Origin: Rhodopirellula baltica
Lineage (GTDB): Bacteria > Planctomycetota > Planctomycetia > Pirellulales > Pirellulaceae
Direction of reading: 5' to 3'
Length of the DNA stretch: 64,000 nucleotides
Assembly: GCA_002901265.1 (NCBI GenBank)
Contig: PPHI01000046.1
Location: 1 to 64,000, forward strand
In this document: one piece after another, positions 18,742-28,521 of the stretch
Layout of the letters: the number at the start of each line of letters is the position of its first letter
How positions within the stretch are numbered: the first letter of the stretch is position 1
Position numbers and translations under genes: made by a program
Notes under the pieces: model-generated
What the model saw: the letters and a program-made list of their open reading frames with translations, nothing else
The model's database searches: none
What the model was told of the DNA's origin: nothing

Positions 18742-20970
18742 ATGAGCCAATCGGGGATACCGAAACAACCGCCAGCGTTTGACGATCCACTTGCGATCCA
18801 TATCAAGGTCGATCCTGCATTGCATTTCTCGTCCCGTGGTCACGGCGTCGAGACTTCCTACATCGCCAATGATACGCGTACCGGAAAGTTCTATCGTTTC
18901 GGTAACCGTGAGTACCATGCCGCCACGCTGATGGATGGCACACGTTCGATCAACGAAATCAGCGATCAGATTCAACTTGACGGTGTCTTTTGGTCGCCGA
19001 ATGATGTGTTGAGTTTCGCGCGGGAGCTTGTCCAACACAAACTAGCGACCATCGGAACCACCGATAGCGACCTGCTGTCCGGTCCTTCCACGTCTCCTTC
19101 GATGACGTCGTCGAGCAACGTGGTGCCGGGTAATTCTTCAGGCAGCACAGGAAATGCCGCCGGAGTCGCTCCTGCGACTCCAGGTTTGCAACGTGCGGTC
19201 GGTCTGATGTCCAAATTGCTGTCTCAGCGATTTGCGATTGCCGACGGTGACCGGATCGCGATGCGACTCAGAACTCATGTGGGTTTTCTTTTTCACCCCT
19301 TGGCAATGTTCCTTTGCGGCCTGTTAATTATTAGCGGGATCGCAGTCGTCTGGAATCATCACGACGCCTTTGCCCTCGAAATCAAACGCATCTTTGATCG
19401 TGGACTTTGGTTGTGGATGGGTGTCCTTTGGTGCGTCCTAAAATTCATCCACGAATGCGGTCATGCGGTTTGCGCCAAACGCCTCGGTGTGCGAGTCGGC
19501 AAGATGGGCGTCATGTTGTTCCTCTTTGCTCCTCTAGCTTACGTCGATGTGACCGACGCCTGGCGACTACATCGGCGTCGCGATCGGGTTCAACTGGCAC
19601 TCGCCGGCGTCTATGTCGAGCTAATCATTGGAGCGTTAGCGGCATGGATTTGGTATGTCGCACCGGTCGGGATGCTCAAACACTTTGCGGCACACGTCTT
19701 TTTGATCGCGGGGCCAGCAACATTACTGGTCAACGCAAACCCGCTACTCCGGCTGGACGGCTACTATGTTTTCAGCGATTTGCTGGAGATCCCCAACTTA
19801 CGCGACCATGGTCGCAAGCGATTAGTCGCTTGGATTGAACGGATTTTGTTTCGCTTGCCTATGCCAGAGTGCCGTCTAAATGGTTGGCGACGCGATGTGG
19901 CGGTCATTCATGCATTTTGTAGCGTGATCTTTCAAGTCGTTTGGATGAGCGGCTTAGTCTTCGCCGTTTCGACTTGGGCAAAAGGTCTGGGCTTGGCGCT
20001 TGCCATCATCGCGACGCTACTTTGGGCCGTGCTACCTCTCGTCCAGTGGATGTACAAAATCTGGACGACCAAGCCCCGCGAAGGACTATGGTTAACGTTT
20101 TATCAGCGTCGGATGCTTGCGGTTGCCAGTTTCGTTTGCGTTCTGATTCATACGATGTTGGTCAACGCATCCCCGTTTTCCAGACGTGTTCCCGTTGTCG
20201 TTCGCTATCACAACGAACAAATTGAACGTGCGCCGGTCGGAGCCTTCGTTACCGGCGTCTACGTCTCTTGTGGACAACGAGTTGAGCGGGGGAAGTTGTT
20301 GCTCGAACTCGAACAACCCGACTTACTTGTCAAACGCAACCAATTAGTTGATCAACTTGACGCCACCTCTCGAAAGTCGATCCAACAACGTCGCAAAGGC
20401 GATATCGCATTGGCCGAAGCGTCAAACGAAAAAGCAGACAGTTTAAATCGCCAAATCACAGAACTTGATCGCCAAATCGCAAGTTTGCGAATCGTTGCGG
20501 ACCGGAAAGGGCAGATCACTTCGCCAATGACCGATCGTTTGCTTGGTCGATTTGTAAAACAGGGCGACGAGGTGATTCGTGTTTCTGATCCACAGGAAAA
20601 AGAATTGCTTGCCGTCGTTGCGGAAGACAATATGGTGGCATTCCATAATGCAGTCTCTTCGCAAGACCCTGCAGCGATCAGACTTCGAGGTGGGCAGCGT
20701 TTCAATGTCTCTCTCGAACCGTTACAACCTTCAGCCACAAGGGCTTTGCCACATGATGCGTTGGCGGCGACCAATGGCGGCCCATTGGCGGTCCAACCGG
20801 GAAGCGATTCGTCACGTCCAATGCTCGTTCAACCACAACTGCAAAGTGTGATTCCGTTGGACGTCGTGACCAGCATGAAAGTCGAAAGCGGTCAAGTTGG
20901 CCGGTTAGTGATCCCAGACGATCGCACCATCGTCGCAAGGCTCTCAGACTACCTCTCCGAAAAGCCCTAG
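18742..20970 (+). CDS. PqqD-like / M50 peptidase / HlyD fusion membrane protein
   Basis: The protein is about 742 residues from the ATG at 18742, with GAGGAATAGC upstream. A longer start at 18670 lies within the previous gene. Residues about 31-105 resemble a PqqD-type domain (TRTGKFYRFGNREYHAA, MDGTRSINEI). A polytopic membrane domain carries the M50 zinc site HECGH (residues 237-241) and the third-ligand motif NPLLRLDGYY (D near 339). From about residue 497 there is a lipoyl-like adaptor module (GVYVSCGQRVERGKLLLEL) with a coiled coil and a second half. So a site-2-protease-like core is fused to a substrate-binding-like domain and an adaptor. It may act as the inner-membrane unit of the TolC/HlyD system; the substrate is unknown. 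Confidence 0.9.
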   Translation: MSQSGIPKQPPAFDDPLAIHIKVDPALHFSSRGHGVETSYIANDTRTGKFYRFGNREYHAATLMDGTRSINEISDQIQLDGVFWSPNDVLSFARELVQHKLATIGTTDSDLLSGPSTSPSMTSSSNVVPGNSSGSTGNAAGVAPATPGLQRAVGLMSKLLSQRFAIADGDRIAMRLRTHVGFLFHPLAMFLCGLLIISGIAVVWNHHDAFALEIKRIFDRGLWLWMGVLWCVLKFIHECGHAVCAKRLGVRVGKMGVMLFLFAPLAYVDVTDAWRLHRRRDRVQLALAGVYVELIIGALAAWIWYVAPVGMLKHFAAHVFLIAGPATLLVNANPLLRLDGYYVFSDLLEIPNLRDHGRKRLVAWIERILFRLPMPECRLNGWRRDVAVIHAFCSVIFQVVWMSGLVFAVSTWAKGLGLALAIIATLLWAVLPLVQWMYKIWTTKPREGLWLTFYQRRMLAVASFVCVLIHTMLVNASPFSRRVPVVVRYHNEQIERAPVGAFVTGVYVSCGQRVERGKLLLELEQPDLLVKRNQLVDQLDATSRKSIQQRRKGDIALAEASNEKADSLNRQITELDRQIASLRIVADRKGQITSPMTDRLLGRFVKQGDEVIRVSDPQEKELLAVVAEDNMVAFHNAVSSQDPAAIRLRGGQRFNVSLEPLQPSATRALPHDALAATNGGPLAVQPGSDSSRPMLVQPQLQSVIPLDVVTSMKVESGQVGRLVIPDDRTIVARLSDYLSEKP

Positions 20971-20989
20971 CTTCTTTGTTCGACCACTG

Positions 20990-22066
20990 ATGACTGAATT
21001 GACGCAACCTGAACGATCAAACCTTTCGTCAGTAGAACCGCCCTCTGTTCAGACAACGAGCATTCTCCGAAAAGCCATTGTGCAGATCGGTCGACTGTTG
21101 ACGATTGCCGTGATCGTTGTCTCGATCGTTAGCCTACCAGCAACTCGCTTCTGGCTGTCGGATCTACTCGCAAACCTACGTTTGCAAGTCATTCTCGCTG
21201 CCTCATTCGCTTTGCTATGGACTGCGGCGGCACGAACTTGGCGACAATCCATTTTGATCGCGATCTGCCTCCTATGGCATCTCACCTTTGTCGTTCCGCA
21301 TGTCTGGAATGCGACGCGGCCTCAAACGGTACAAGATGGGCCAGCCAGACTAAAGGTGATGACGCTTAATGCGTTAACCAGAAACCCCCGTCACGAAGCA
21401 ATCATTGCCCAAATCAGGGAGTTCGATGCTGACGTTGTCGCGGTGCTGGAACTCAGTTCTTCACTGGCGTCAAAACTGAGCGAACGCTTGACTGAGGAGT
21501 ACCCGCACCAAGTCCTCCATCCGATGGACGATGGCAATTTCGGAATTGGGTTGATCAGCCGTCGAAAACTCGACCAGGTCGAGATCTTTGAATTGAACCG
21601 GCCGATCAAATCGATCCAAGTCAGTTGTGACGGATTTCGTTTGATTGCGACTCACCCGTTGCCACCGATGGGAGCACAACTTTTCCGCAGTCGCAACGAG
21701 CATTTGCAACAGCTCTCAGAACATGTCATCGAGTCCGAAACAGGCGATTCCGCTGGGACAATCGTCATGGGCGACTTCAATTTGACGCCTTGGTCGCCGG
21801 TCTTTCACCAGTTCGGAAATGATTGTGGACTTCGGCGGGCGGTCCTCGGATCGTCACTCACGCCCACATGGTACGCCAAACTGGACTGGTTTCCCTTTGG
21901 CCTCACACTCGATCATGTTTGGATCAGTCCCCAACTGGAATGCATCCGTTACCAGATCGGACGCGACGTCGGATCCGATCACCGAGCCGTCGTGGTCAGC
22001 TTAGCCAAACGTTCCGCTTCCACAACAAAAGACGCCGCGTTGAAGTCACCGCTTGGCGCTAAGTGA
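20990..22066 (+). CDS. Membrane-anchored endonuclease/exonuclease/phosphatase (EEP) family protein
   Basis: This 358-residue protein has three hydrophobic segments in its first 110 residues (e.g. LTIAVIVVSIVSLP and ILIAICLLWHLTFVV), then an EEP catalytic domain. Metal and catalytic motifs are visible: MTLNAL, VLELSS, MGDFNLTPWSP and GSDHRAVVV. The family hydrolyses phosphodiester bonds in nucleic acids, phospholipids or inositol phosphates. A membrane-bound form facing the periplasm suggests a lipid or extracellular substrate, by inference. It starts 19 nt after the M50 fusion gene and is likely the last gene of that operon. Confidence 0.88.
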   Translation: MTELTQPERSNLSSVEPPSVQTTSILRKAIVQIGRLLTIAVIVVSIVSLPATRFWLSDLLANLRLQVILAASFALLWTAAARTWRQSILIAICLLWHLTFVVPHVWNATRPQTVQDGPARLKVMTLNALTRNPRHEAIIAQIREFDADVVAVLELSSSLASKLSERLTEEYPHQVLHPMDDGNFGIGLISRRKLDQVEIFELNRPIKSIQVSCDGFRLIATHPLPPMGAQLFRSRNEHLQQLSEHVIESETGDSAGTIVMGDFNLTPWSPVFHQFGNDCGLRRAVLGSSLTPTWYAKLDWFPFGLTLDHVWISPQLECIRYQIGRDVGSDHRAVVVSLAKRSASTTKDAALKSPLGAK

Positions 22067-22266
22067 CGGTTCACAAGTGGTCCCGTTACCGGCATGGCCG
22101 TTGTGGTGCACTTAGTCGACAAACAACGAAGTACCGAGCGTGATTTCGTCTGCCAGTTTTTACTTTGCCTGAGACCACACTCTTCGCGAAGACGCGAATC
22201 GGAGGCCACGATCGACACCGAAAGAGGCGTCGTGGAACTTATGTTTTTTCAAGCGGCTGATAGAGC

Positions 22267-23637
22267 CTAAGCTTCTTGGCTAAGGCACTTGGCGATCTGG
22301 CGGACTGCTTGACGAAGGCGGTGTTCGTTCTCGACGAGTGACATCCGCAGGAAGCCTTCGCCGGCGGCACCGAATCCACTACCGGGGCTGACGGCGACAT
22401 TGCCTTGTTCGAGCAGCTTCATTGCAAAGTCCATGGTGCTCATCTTGCTGCGCCAAGGCTCGGGAACTTGAGCCCAAACGAACATGCCTGCTTTCGGCAC
22501 TTCCATTTCCCATCCCAATCGACGCAGTCCGCTGACCAGCACATCGCGACGACTCTGGTAAATCTCCGATTGCTTTTCGACAGCGGCTTCGGTTTCACGC
22601 AGCGCTACGATCGCGGCGATCTGGATCGCTTGGAACATTCCGTAGTCGTAGTAGCCTTTGATCGTCCCCAGACCACGAACCATCTCTGGGTTGCCGGCAC
22701 AGAAACCGACACGCCAGCCGGCCATGTTGTAGCCTTTGCTCATCGTGGTGAACTCGACACCGACGTCTTTTGCACCTGGCGCGGCCAAGAAGCTTGGCGG
22801 CATGTAACCGTCGAAGGCGACGTCTGCGTACGCAAAGTCGTGAATTACTAAGAAGCCATACTTCTTTGCCAAGCGAACAACATCCACAAAAAATTCGGGC
22901 TCGATCACGGCCGAACTTGGGTTGTGTGGATAGTTGACGATCAACAACTTGGGCGTCGGCGTCATGTTTTCGCAAGTGTAGGCAACATTGCGAAGAAACT
23001 TTTCAGGATCGGCAACATCCAGAGCGACAACGTTGCCCGAGGCCAAGATGACGCCGTACATATGCACGGGGAAGAACGGCGAAGGAATCATCGCCGTGTC
23101 ACCAGGGCCCATCAGGGCCAAACACATGTGCGAGAAGCCTTCTTTGCTGCCCAAGCAGGCAATGATTTCTGAATCGGGATCAAGGCGAACGCCATACTTG
23201 CGATGGTATTTGCCAGCGAGTTCGCGCCGCAGGTTTGCGATCCCGTTCGACTTGCTGTAGCCGTGGTTACCCGGATCGGCGGCAGCGTCTTGCAACTTTT
23301 GGACAACGACTGGGTCCGGCGGGTCGGATGGGTTGCCCATGCCGAGGTCGATCACGTCGTCACCCGCACGTCGCTTTTGATACAGCAGGTTGTTGATACG
23401 GCCGAACATGTACGGCGGCAACCGGTCGACGCGCGCAGCCAGTTTGACTTCGAACGGCGGCTGAACCGGATCCGTGATAGGCGCATCGATCGCGGGAGCA
23501 TCGATATTTGGCGAGTCTTCACCAGAAGTGGTGGCAGGCGCATGGTCCGTTGGGTTGCCCGCCGCTTCGTGAGAAACGTGCTCCAGACCGTCGGATTGTT
23601 CGCCCCGTGATTGTTCGTCCAAACTTGCTTCGCTCAT
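22267..23637 (-). CDS. alaC: AlaC/LL-diaminopimelate-type PLP aminotransferase
   Basis: This is a class I/II aminotransferase of about 456 residues. The PLP-lysine motif is [15 protein letters not shown]; other family motifs are [17 protein letters not shown] and [13 protein letters not shown]. They fit the alanine-transaminase (AlaC/YfdZ) and LL-diaminopimelate aminotransferase branch, which are hard to tell apart by eye. The start is ATG 23637, because the 33-residue upstream extension is not domain-like. Residues about 1-65 are an acidic, Pro/Ala-rich extension not typical of E. coli AlaC. It makes alanine or a lysine precursor in the cytoplasm. Confidence 0.9.
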   Translation of the reverse strand: MSEASLDEQSRGEQSDGLEHVSHEAAGNPTDHAPATTSGEDSPNIDAPAIDAPITDPVQPPFEVKLAARVDRLPPYMFGRINNLLYQKRRAGDDVIDLGMGNPSDPPDPVVVQKLQDAAADPGNHGYSKSNGIANLRRELAGKYHRKYGVRLDPDSEIIACLGSKEGFSHMCLALMGPGDTAMIPSPFFPVHMYGVILASGNVVALDVADPEKFLRNVAYTCENMTPTPKLLIVNYPHNPSSAVIEPEFFVDVVRLAKKYGFLVIHDFAYADVAFDGYMPPSFLAAPGAKDVGVEFTTMSKGYNMAGWRVGFCAGNPEMVRGLGTIKGYYDYGMFQAIQIAAIVALRETEAAVEKQSEIYQSRRDVLVSGLRRLGWEMEVPKAGMFVWAQVPEPWRSKMSTMDFAMKLLEQGNVAVSPGSGFGAAGEGFLRMSLVENEHRLRQAVRQIAKCLSQEA

Positions 23638-24015
23638 AGTGACCGATCCACTGCTATGTCGTTCGGTGAAGTGATTTTTGAAAATGTCATCGCCAGAGGT
23701 TCTACACGCTCCCCCAGGTTGCAGGAACGCCGGCATTGTCGAAAGTTTTTCGAATCAAGCCCAGGGGTATTTGCCTGTTGCGTGAAAGTTCCTGCATTTT
23801 CCACGGCGTGACACGAGACAACAACGGCAGACACTGGCGAGATTCTTTCCCGAAAAGTCTGGCAAGTGCTCAAAACCGGCAGAAACTTGCTCCCGTCTAC
23901 GCCCACCTTCCGACGATGTATACTGCATCCCTCATATGCCCACTGCCGCGTCCCATCCTAGCGTCCTGCCCCAGCGTCTCGGCACGTCTTCCCAATCCCG
24001 CCTAGCTTGCTCGCA
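23638..24015. promoter_or_regulatory. Divergent intergenic region, promoters expected
   Basis: About 380 nt lie between the divergent aminotransferase and LutA-like genes, and I see no convincing gene. A TATACT at 23919-23924 resembles a -10 box for the plus-strand gene. The upstream TTGCTC is badly spaced (25 nt), so the promoter call is weak. Confidence 0.25.
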
Positions 24016-24765
24016 ATGACTGTTGCCTTATTTGTCCCCTGCTACATCGATCAACTGTACCCCGACGTGGCGATCGCAAGTCTCGAGTTGCTCGAACGCC
24101 TGGGCGTCGATGTCGATTATCCACAGGGACAAACATGCTGCGGCCAGCCGATGGCGAACACGGGATGTGTCGAGGACACACGACCAATCGCCAAGCGAAC
24201 GGTGGAGATTTTCGCCGATTACGAAGCGGTCGTCTGCCCTTCGGGCTCATGCACGTCGATGGTCCGACACCACTACGCGCCGTTCTTTGATCCCGACGAC
24301 GCGGCGTTCACACAGGTTCGCGACAACACTTACGAATTGTGTGAATACTTGCACGACGTCTTGAAGGTCTCGCATCTAGACGTTCGCTTTCCACATCGCG
24401 TTTCGCTACACCAGAGTTGCCACGGGCTGCGAGAACTTCGGTTGGGCCAAAGTAGCGAATCGATGATCCCGCGAGAAAACAAGGTACGAAACCTATTGAA
24501 CTTGATCGATGGAATCGAATGGGTCGAACCTGAGCGGCCAGACGAATGCTGCGGTTTTGGTGGCACGTTCGCCGTCAATGAAGCAGACGTGTCGGCCGAG
24601 ATGGGACGTGCACGCATAGCCGACCACTCAGGGAAAGGCAGCGAAGTACTCGTGTCGGCCGACATGAGTTGCCTGATGCATTTACAAGGCATCATCTCGC
24701 GCGAAAAAACGCCAATCAAGGTCATGCATGCCGCCCAACTGTTGGCCGGGCGGCCGCTGCGCTAG
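24016..24765 (+). CDS. lutA: LutA/YkgE-type CCG-domain (Fe-S) oxidoreductase subunit
   Basis: The protein is 249 residues from the ATG at 24016; a TTG at 24007 is also in frame. Two CCG modules are visible: TCCGQPMANTG and ECCGFGGTF, each preceded by a paired Cys (PCYIDQLYPD and HQSCHGLRELR). That is the LutA pattern, a subunit of the LutABC complex oxidising L-lactate to pyruvate and feeding electrons to the chain. No LutB or LutC gene is adjacent here, so they would have to be encoded elsewhere, or this paralogue has another partner. Confidence 0.9.
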   Translation: MTVALFVPCYIDQLYPDVAIASLELLERLGVDVDYPQGQTCCGQPMANTGCVEDTRPIAKRTVEIFADYEAVVCPSGSCTSMVRHHYAPFFDPDDAAFTQVRDNTYELCEYLHDVLKVSHLDVRFPHRVSLHQSCHGLRELRLGQSSESMIPRENKVRNLLNLIDGIEWVEPERPDECCGFGGTFAVNEADVSAEMGRARIADHSGKGSEVLVSADMSCLMHLQGIISREKTPIKVMHAAQLLAGRPLR

Positions 24766-24807
24766 TTTTGTCTTCGATGCGAAGCGTCTGGTTTGCCGCT
24801 GCGACGT

Positions 24808-26622
24808 TTACCGCCGCAAGGTTGGTTCAATCCAAATCCCCCAATCGCCGCCGTTGCCGTCGCCACCGTTGGTGACCTGCAATGTAAGTCGTTTGACCTC
24901 GGTGACATCAACATCGAACGATTTTCCGTCACCGGAACCGACCTTACCCGATTGGAACAGCGTCTTGCCATCGCCTTGAATGATGAACTCGACTTGGCCG
25001 TAGTTGGCACCTTGGATTCCGCACTGGCCGCTCAACCGCTTCCATCGTTCGTTCAGAGAATAGACGTGTGTCGCCGGAGCGTGGGCATAGATTCCGTTGG
25101 CGAAGTAATCGCCGTCGATCGATAGCAATCCGCCGGCGCGTCCCGGCAAGCGGTTGTAAGTCGGACGCATCCATCCGACCGTCTCGGATACTGGCTTCAA
25201 TTGGTTCAAAAACAGCACCGCGGTGGCATCGGGAACGCTATCGCTTTCAAAATCACCTACCGAAGTAACGTTCCGAAAGCGATCTAATAGACGTTCACCG
25301 ATCGATCGTAGGTCCTTGTCATTTGCCGCGGCAAGTTCAAGCTGTTTCGTCGCCGCGTCCAGATCATTCTTTGAGAGCGCCTCGATCACTGATGCGAGAC
25401 TTGTTTCGAGCTGAATGGTTGAGAGATCAACCTGCCCGTCTTTCGACACACGGTAACTCATCGTTTTCGTTGTCGTCGCACCATTCACGTGACAAGCGAC
25501 CAAACGCAGCGCCGCTCCGCTGTTGACACGCAACGGGCCACTTTCCATTACGAAATTGCCATCCGCGTCAGGAACGGCCGTCGCTGTTGTTGCGTCATAG
25601 TCGCTTCCACCAGTTGCGTCGAAGTACGCCACGACGGCATGTACCGGAACCGCCGAATGCACTCTCGCACGAATCGTCATGCTTGGTGAGTCGCCCGTGC
25701 TGACGACGATGTTTTGGAACTCGGCCTTCACCCGATCAAACAACGAATCAGTAACTTTAGAATTAAATACCGGATGGGCAGCCAGCCGAAACGCATGGGC
25801 TTGCGTCAAGAAACTCCCTTTGCCTTCACCCCGTCGCTCTTCACCAAAGGTCCGATTGCCAGATCCCATCAGCGCGGTGCCGCGCCCCGATTGGTCGACA
25901 CGCTCGCGACAGTGTGGTAACGACAATGCATGTCCGAGTTCATGGATCACGCCTCCGATAAAGATCGAGTTGTGTCGCCCGATCGTGATGCGACCGTATT
26001 GACCGTCGAGCAACGGGGTCGAATCAACCAAGCGTAGCGGGTCCAGAATTTGCGAATCACACTGCCATGCGTTACCGGACAAATGCGTCCCGCCACCGTA
26101 GTACGGACTGTGGTGTGTGATACTGCTTTTAACGGGATCGTAGTCCATCAAGTTGCAAAACATCAGCAGCACTGACTGATCGGGATTGATGCCTTGCTCG
26201 CGCAGAACGGGGACAATCTCGTTGCGAATTTTCGTGCCATCCGGCTTGTCGTAGAATTCATTCACGCCAACGACGTCGATGATTCGAACCAGCCCTTCTG
26301 AATCACGCAACACGCGCATCTTTCGATTTGCAAATCCGTGGTGCTCCAGTTCGGTTTCGTAAAACGTTGACGTCTCGTCCACAATCCGGCGCAAACGCTG
26401 GACATAATCCTTTGCCGGCTCGGTCCCTTTGGGAGTGAAATAGACAACCACGATTTGACCGGCCGAATCGATTGCCGCCTTGTCAACGGTTTGTCGGATT
26501 CGGCGTTCCGCGATGGTGACATCCGAAGGTGCTGTTTCAGGGGACGCCGCAGACAGCTTTGACTGGCACAACACACTACTGAGTGCAACACAGCACAGCG
26601 CAAGTCGGAAAAACATTTTCAT
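24808..26622 (-). CDS. Exported metalloprotease-like protein with C-terminal NPCBM domain
   Basis: The protein is about 604 residues from the ATG at 26622, followed by a signal peptide (MKMFFRLALCCVALSS). The zinc site HELGHALSLPH (HExxHxxxxxH, metzincin-like) lies near residue 230. The C-terminal 140 residues resemble an NPCBM carbohydrate-binding-like domain (DYFANGIYAHAPATHVYSL). The middle part has Ig-like beta structure and a short helical region. Secretion and glycan binding are inferred. A start at 26676 would add 18 residues without a signal sequence. Confidence 0.88.
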   Translation of the reverse strand: MKMFFRLALCCVALSSVLCQSKLSAASPETAPSDVTIAERRIRQTVDKAAIDSAGQIVVVYFTPKGTEPAKDYVQRLRRIVDETSTFYETELEHHGFANRKMRVLRDSEGLVRIIDVVGVNEFYDKPDGTKIRNEIVPVLREQGINPDQSVLLMFCNLMDYDPVKSSITHHSPYYGGGTHLSGNAWQCDSQILDPLRLVDSTPLLDGQYGRITIGRHNSIFIGGVIHELGHALSLPHCRERVDQSGRGTALMGSGNRTFGEERRGEGKGSFLTQAHAFRLAAHPVFNSKVTDSLFDRVKAEFQNIVVSTGDSPSMTIRARVHSAVPVHAVVAYFDATGGSDYDATTATAVPDADGNFVMESGPLRVNSGAALRLVACHVNGATTTKTMSYRVSKDGQVDLSTIQLETSLASVIEALSKNDLDAATKQLELAAANDKDLRSIGERLLDRFRNVTSVGDFESDSVPDATAVLFLNQLKPVSETVGWMRPTYNRLPGRAGGLLSIDGDYFANGIYAHAPATHVYSLNERWKRLSGQCGIQGANYGQVEFIIQGDGKTLFQSGKVGSGDGKSFDVDVTEVKRLTLQVTNGGDGNGGDWGIWIEPTLRR

Positions 26623-26940
26623 GGTGGGCTTTGAAGGTGGGACGTCTTGGTGGGTGAAGTAACGTATCTTAATCATGTGCGACGCGTCGTTTTAGTTAGC
26701 GACCGGCGGCCCCCTCTGTCTAAGCCGGTCGAAGTATCCACCGCCCCGGAGTTAGTTGCGGTATCCCGACCGTTGCGGTCAATCGAGAAACGCAACCTTT
26801 TCTGATTCGTACCTAGTGCCTTGGTGTGGCAACGCGTATGGTGAGCCAGCCGTTCCAACCGGGAGCAAAAAACGAGACCTCCCATTTCGTCGATCAACTG
26901 CAAACGGCGTGAGCACCGCCGGATCCCTCGCCAAGTCAAA

Positions 26941-28410
26941 ATGCCATCTACCAAGAATCTCGATCGACTTGACGATGCGCTGCGGGACAATGCCACGAAA
27001 TACCCCAATCAACTGGCTCTCTGGACCGCGCGAACGGAATTCGCGGACTTGGCGAACGGTATCTCGTGGTCACAACTGGACCGATTCGTTACCAACCTTG
27101 CGCATCAGCTTTCACAAACCATTGGATCCGCGCAGGGTGACAAAGGTAATCGACGGATGGTCCACGCCGTCACCAACTCGATCGAAGATGTTCTGGTCGC
27201 CCTAGCATGTGCTCGAGCCGGACTGGTAGAAGTTCCGATTGATGCGGCGGGTGGCGAGGCGTACGTGCGGCGCTGCCGCGAAAAGGCCAACGGGTTCTGG
27301 ATCGATCACGATCTTTGCTGCACCTTGATTGCACATGCAACGTCAATGCAGGTGGATTCTTCAGTGGAACGGCCTGCCATTGTCCGACCAGATCCGAATG
27401 CAGACGCATTGATCCTTTGGACAAGCGGATCAAGTGGCGATCCCAAAGGCGTCGTCTTGTCCCACAAGTCGCTCTATCTGAATGCCCATGCGAAGTTGGG
27501 CGCCGCAGAGCAGGATCATTCCGATCGACGACTCACCGTTCTCTCGATCAGTCATGCCTACGCGAGAACCTGTGACCTCGGTACATGGCTACTTTCCGCT
27601 TGCACGCTTGCGATCACCCGCGGCTACGATGGCTGGCTGGACGTCGCGCCAAGTTTTCAACCGACGGTAGCGAATGTCGTGCCTAGCTTGGCGGAACGAT
27701 TGCTACACAACCCGATCGGATGCGATGCACTGCAGATGCTCGGCTGCGGTGGTGCGGCACTCAACGGCGCTCTCTTTGATGCCTGGACCGACCGTGGTGT
27801 GTGTGTGATTCAAGGCTATGGTTTGACCGAAACTGCTCCTGTGATCAGCAGCCAGACCCGCAACGATTCGATCGTCGGCCACGCGGGAGCGTTGGTTGAA
27901 AGCTGGGAGTATCGCATCGACGCCAGCGACAGGCTCTTCGTCCGTGGGCCTTGCCAGATGAAACGATACCTGGACGACCCAATCGCCACAGCGAGCCGCA
28001 TCAACGCCGACGGCTGGCTGGACACTGGCGATGTCGTCAAACGGTGCGAGGTCACTGGACAACTACGGATCCTTGGACGCGCCGACGATCGATTGGTCCT
28101 CACGACGGGACACACGGTCGACCCGTTGAATTTGGAAAAGCGAGTGACTGAACTTTCGGGGGTCAAATCAGCGGTGGTCACCGCGGCGGCGGGCGGTCGC
28201 AAACTGATCCTGTGGATTGAATCCGACGAGCCCGACGCCGCGACGATGAAAGCACAAATTGACGCAGCCTTGGCAGGATTTCCGACTTGGGAAAGGCCGT
28301 CGCTAATCCGGACTTTTACGATTAACGAAGCTGAGCGGGCAATTTTTTTCAATCACAAGGGCACTCCCCGGCGGCGAAGGCTACTGGCCCATCTAGGCTC
28401 CCAACAATGA
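26941..28410 (+). CDS. AMP-forming acyl-CoA synthetase/ligase family enzyme
   Basis: This 489-residue ANL-superfamily enzyme activates a carboxylic acid as acyl-adenylate. The P-loop-like motif is LWTSGSSGDPKGVVLS. The A5 motif GYGLTETAPVIS and the hinge DGWLDTGDVV are present, and the C-terminal lysine region can be seen near FFNHKGTPRRRR. The substrate is not evident and no pathway partner adjoins. It lies in a leftward-rightward boundary: the upstream gene runs the other way. Confidence 0.88.
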   Translation: MPSTKNLDRLDDALRDNATKYPNQLALWTARTEFADLANGISWSQLDRFVTNLAHQLSQTIGSAQGDKGNRRMVHAVTNSIEDVLVALACARAGLVEVPIDAAGGEAYVRRCREKANGFWIDHDLCCTLIAHATSMQVDSSVERPAIVRPDPNADALILWTSGSSGDPKGVVLSHKSLYLNAHAKLGAAEQDHSDRRLTVLSISHAYARTCDLGTWLLSACTLAITRGYDGWLDVAPSFQPTVANVVPSLAERLLHNPIGCDALQMLGCGGAALNGALFDAWTDRGVCVIQGYGLTETAPVISSQTRNDSIVGHAGALVESWEYRIDASDRLFVRGPCQMKRYLDDPIATASRINADGWLDTGDVVKRCEVTGQLRILGRADDRLVLTTGHTVDPLNLEKRVTELSGVKSAVVTAAAGGRKLILWIESDEPDAATMKAQIDAALAGFPTWERPSLIRTFTINEAERAIFFNHKGTPRRRRLLAHLGSQQ

Positions 28411-28521
28411 AAACTGGGGTCCCCGGATTCTGAACTTTAACGCATGGCGGTATCATGGGGATTGCTACCTCGCGAATGCCAGCGGGCAATTTGCCTAACT
28501 TCCCAGAACCGCAATCTCTTC

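Noticed and set aside
28444-28521. Upstream extension of the zinc-ribbon gene
   Set aside because: The 26 extra residues are not domain-like and MAVDKNITFDG begins the coiled coil directly.
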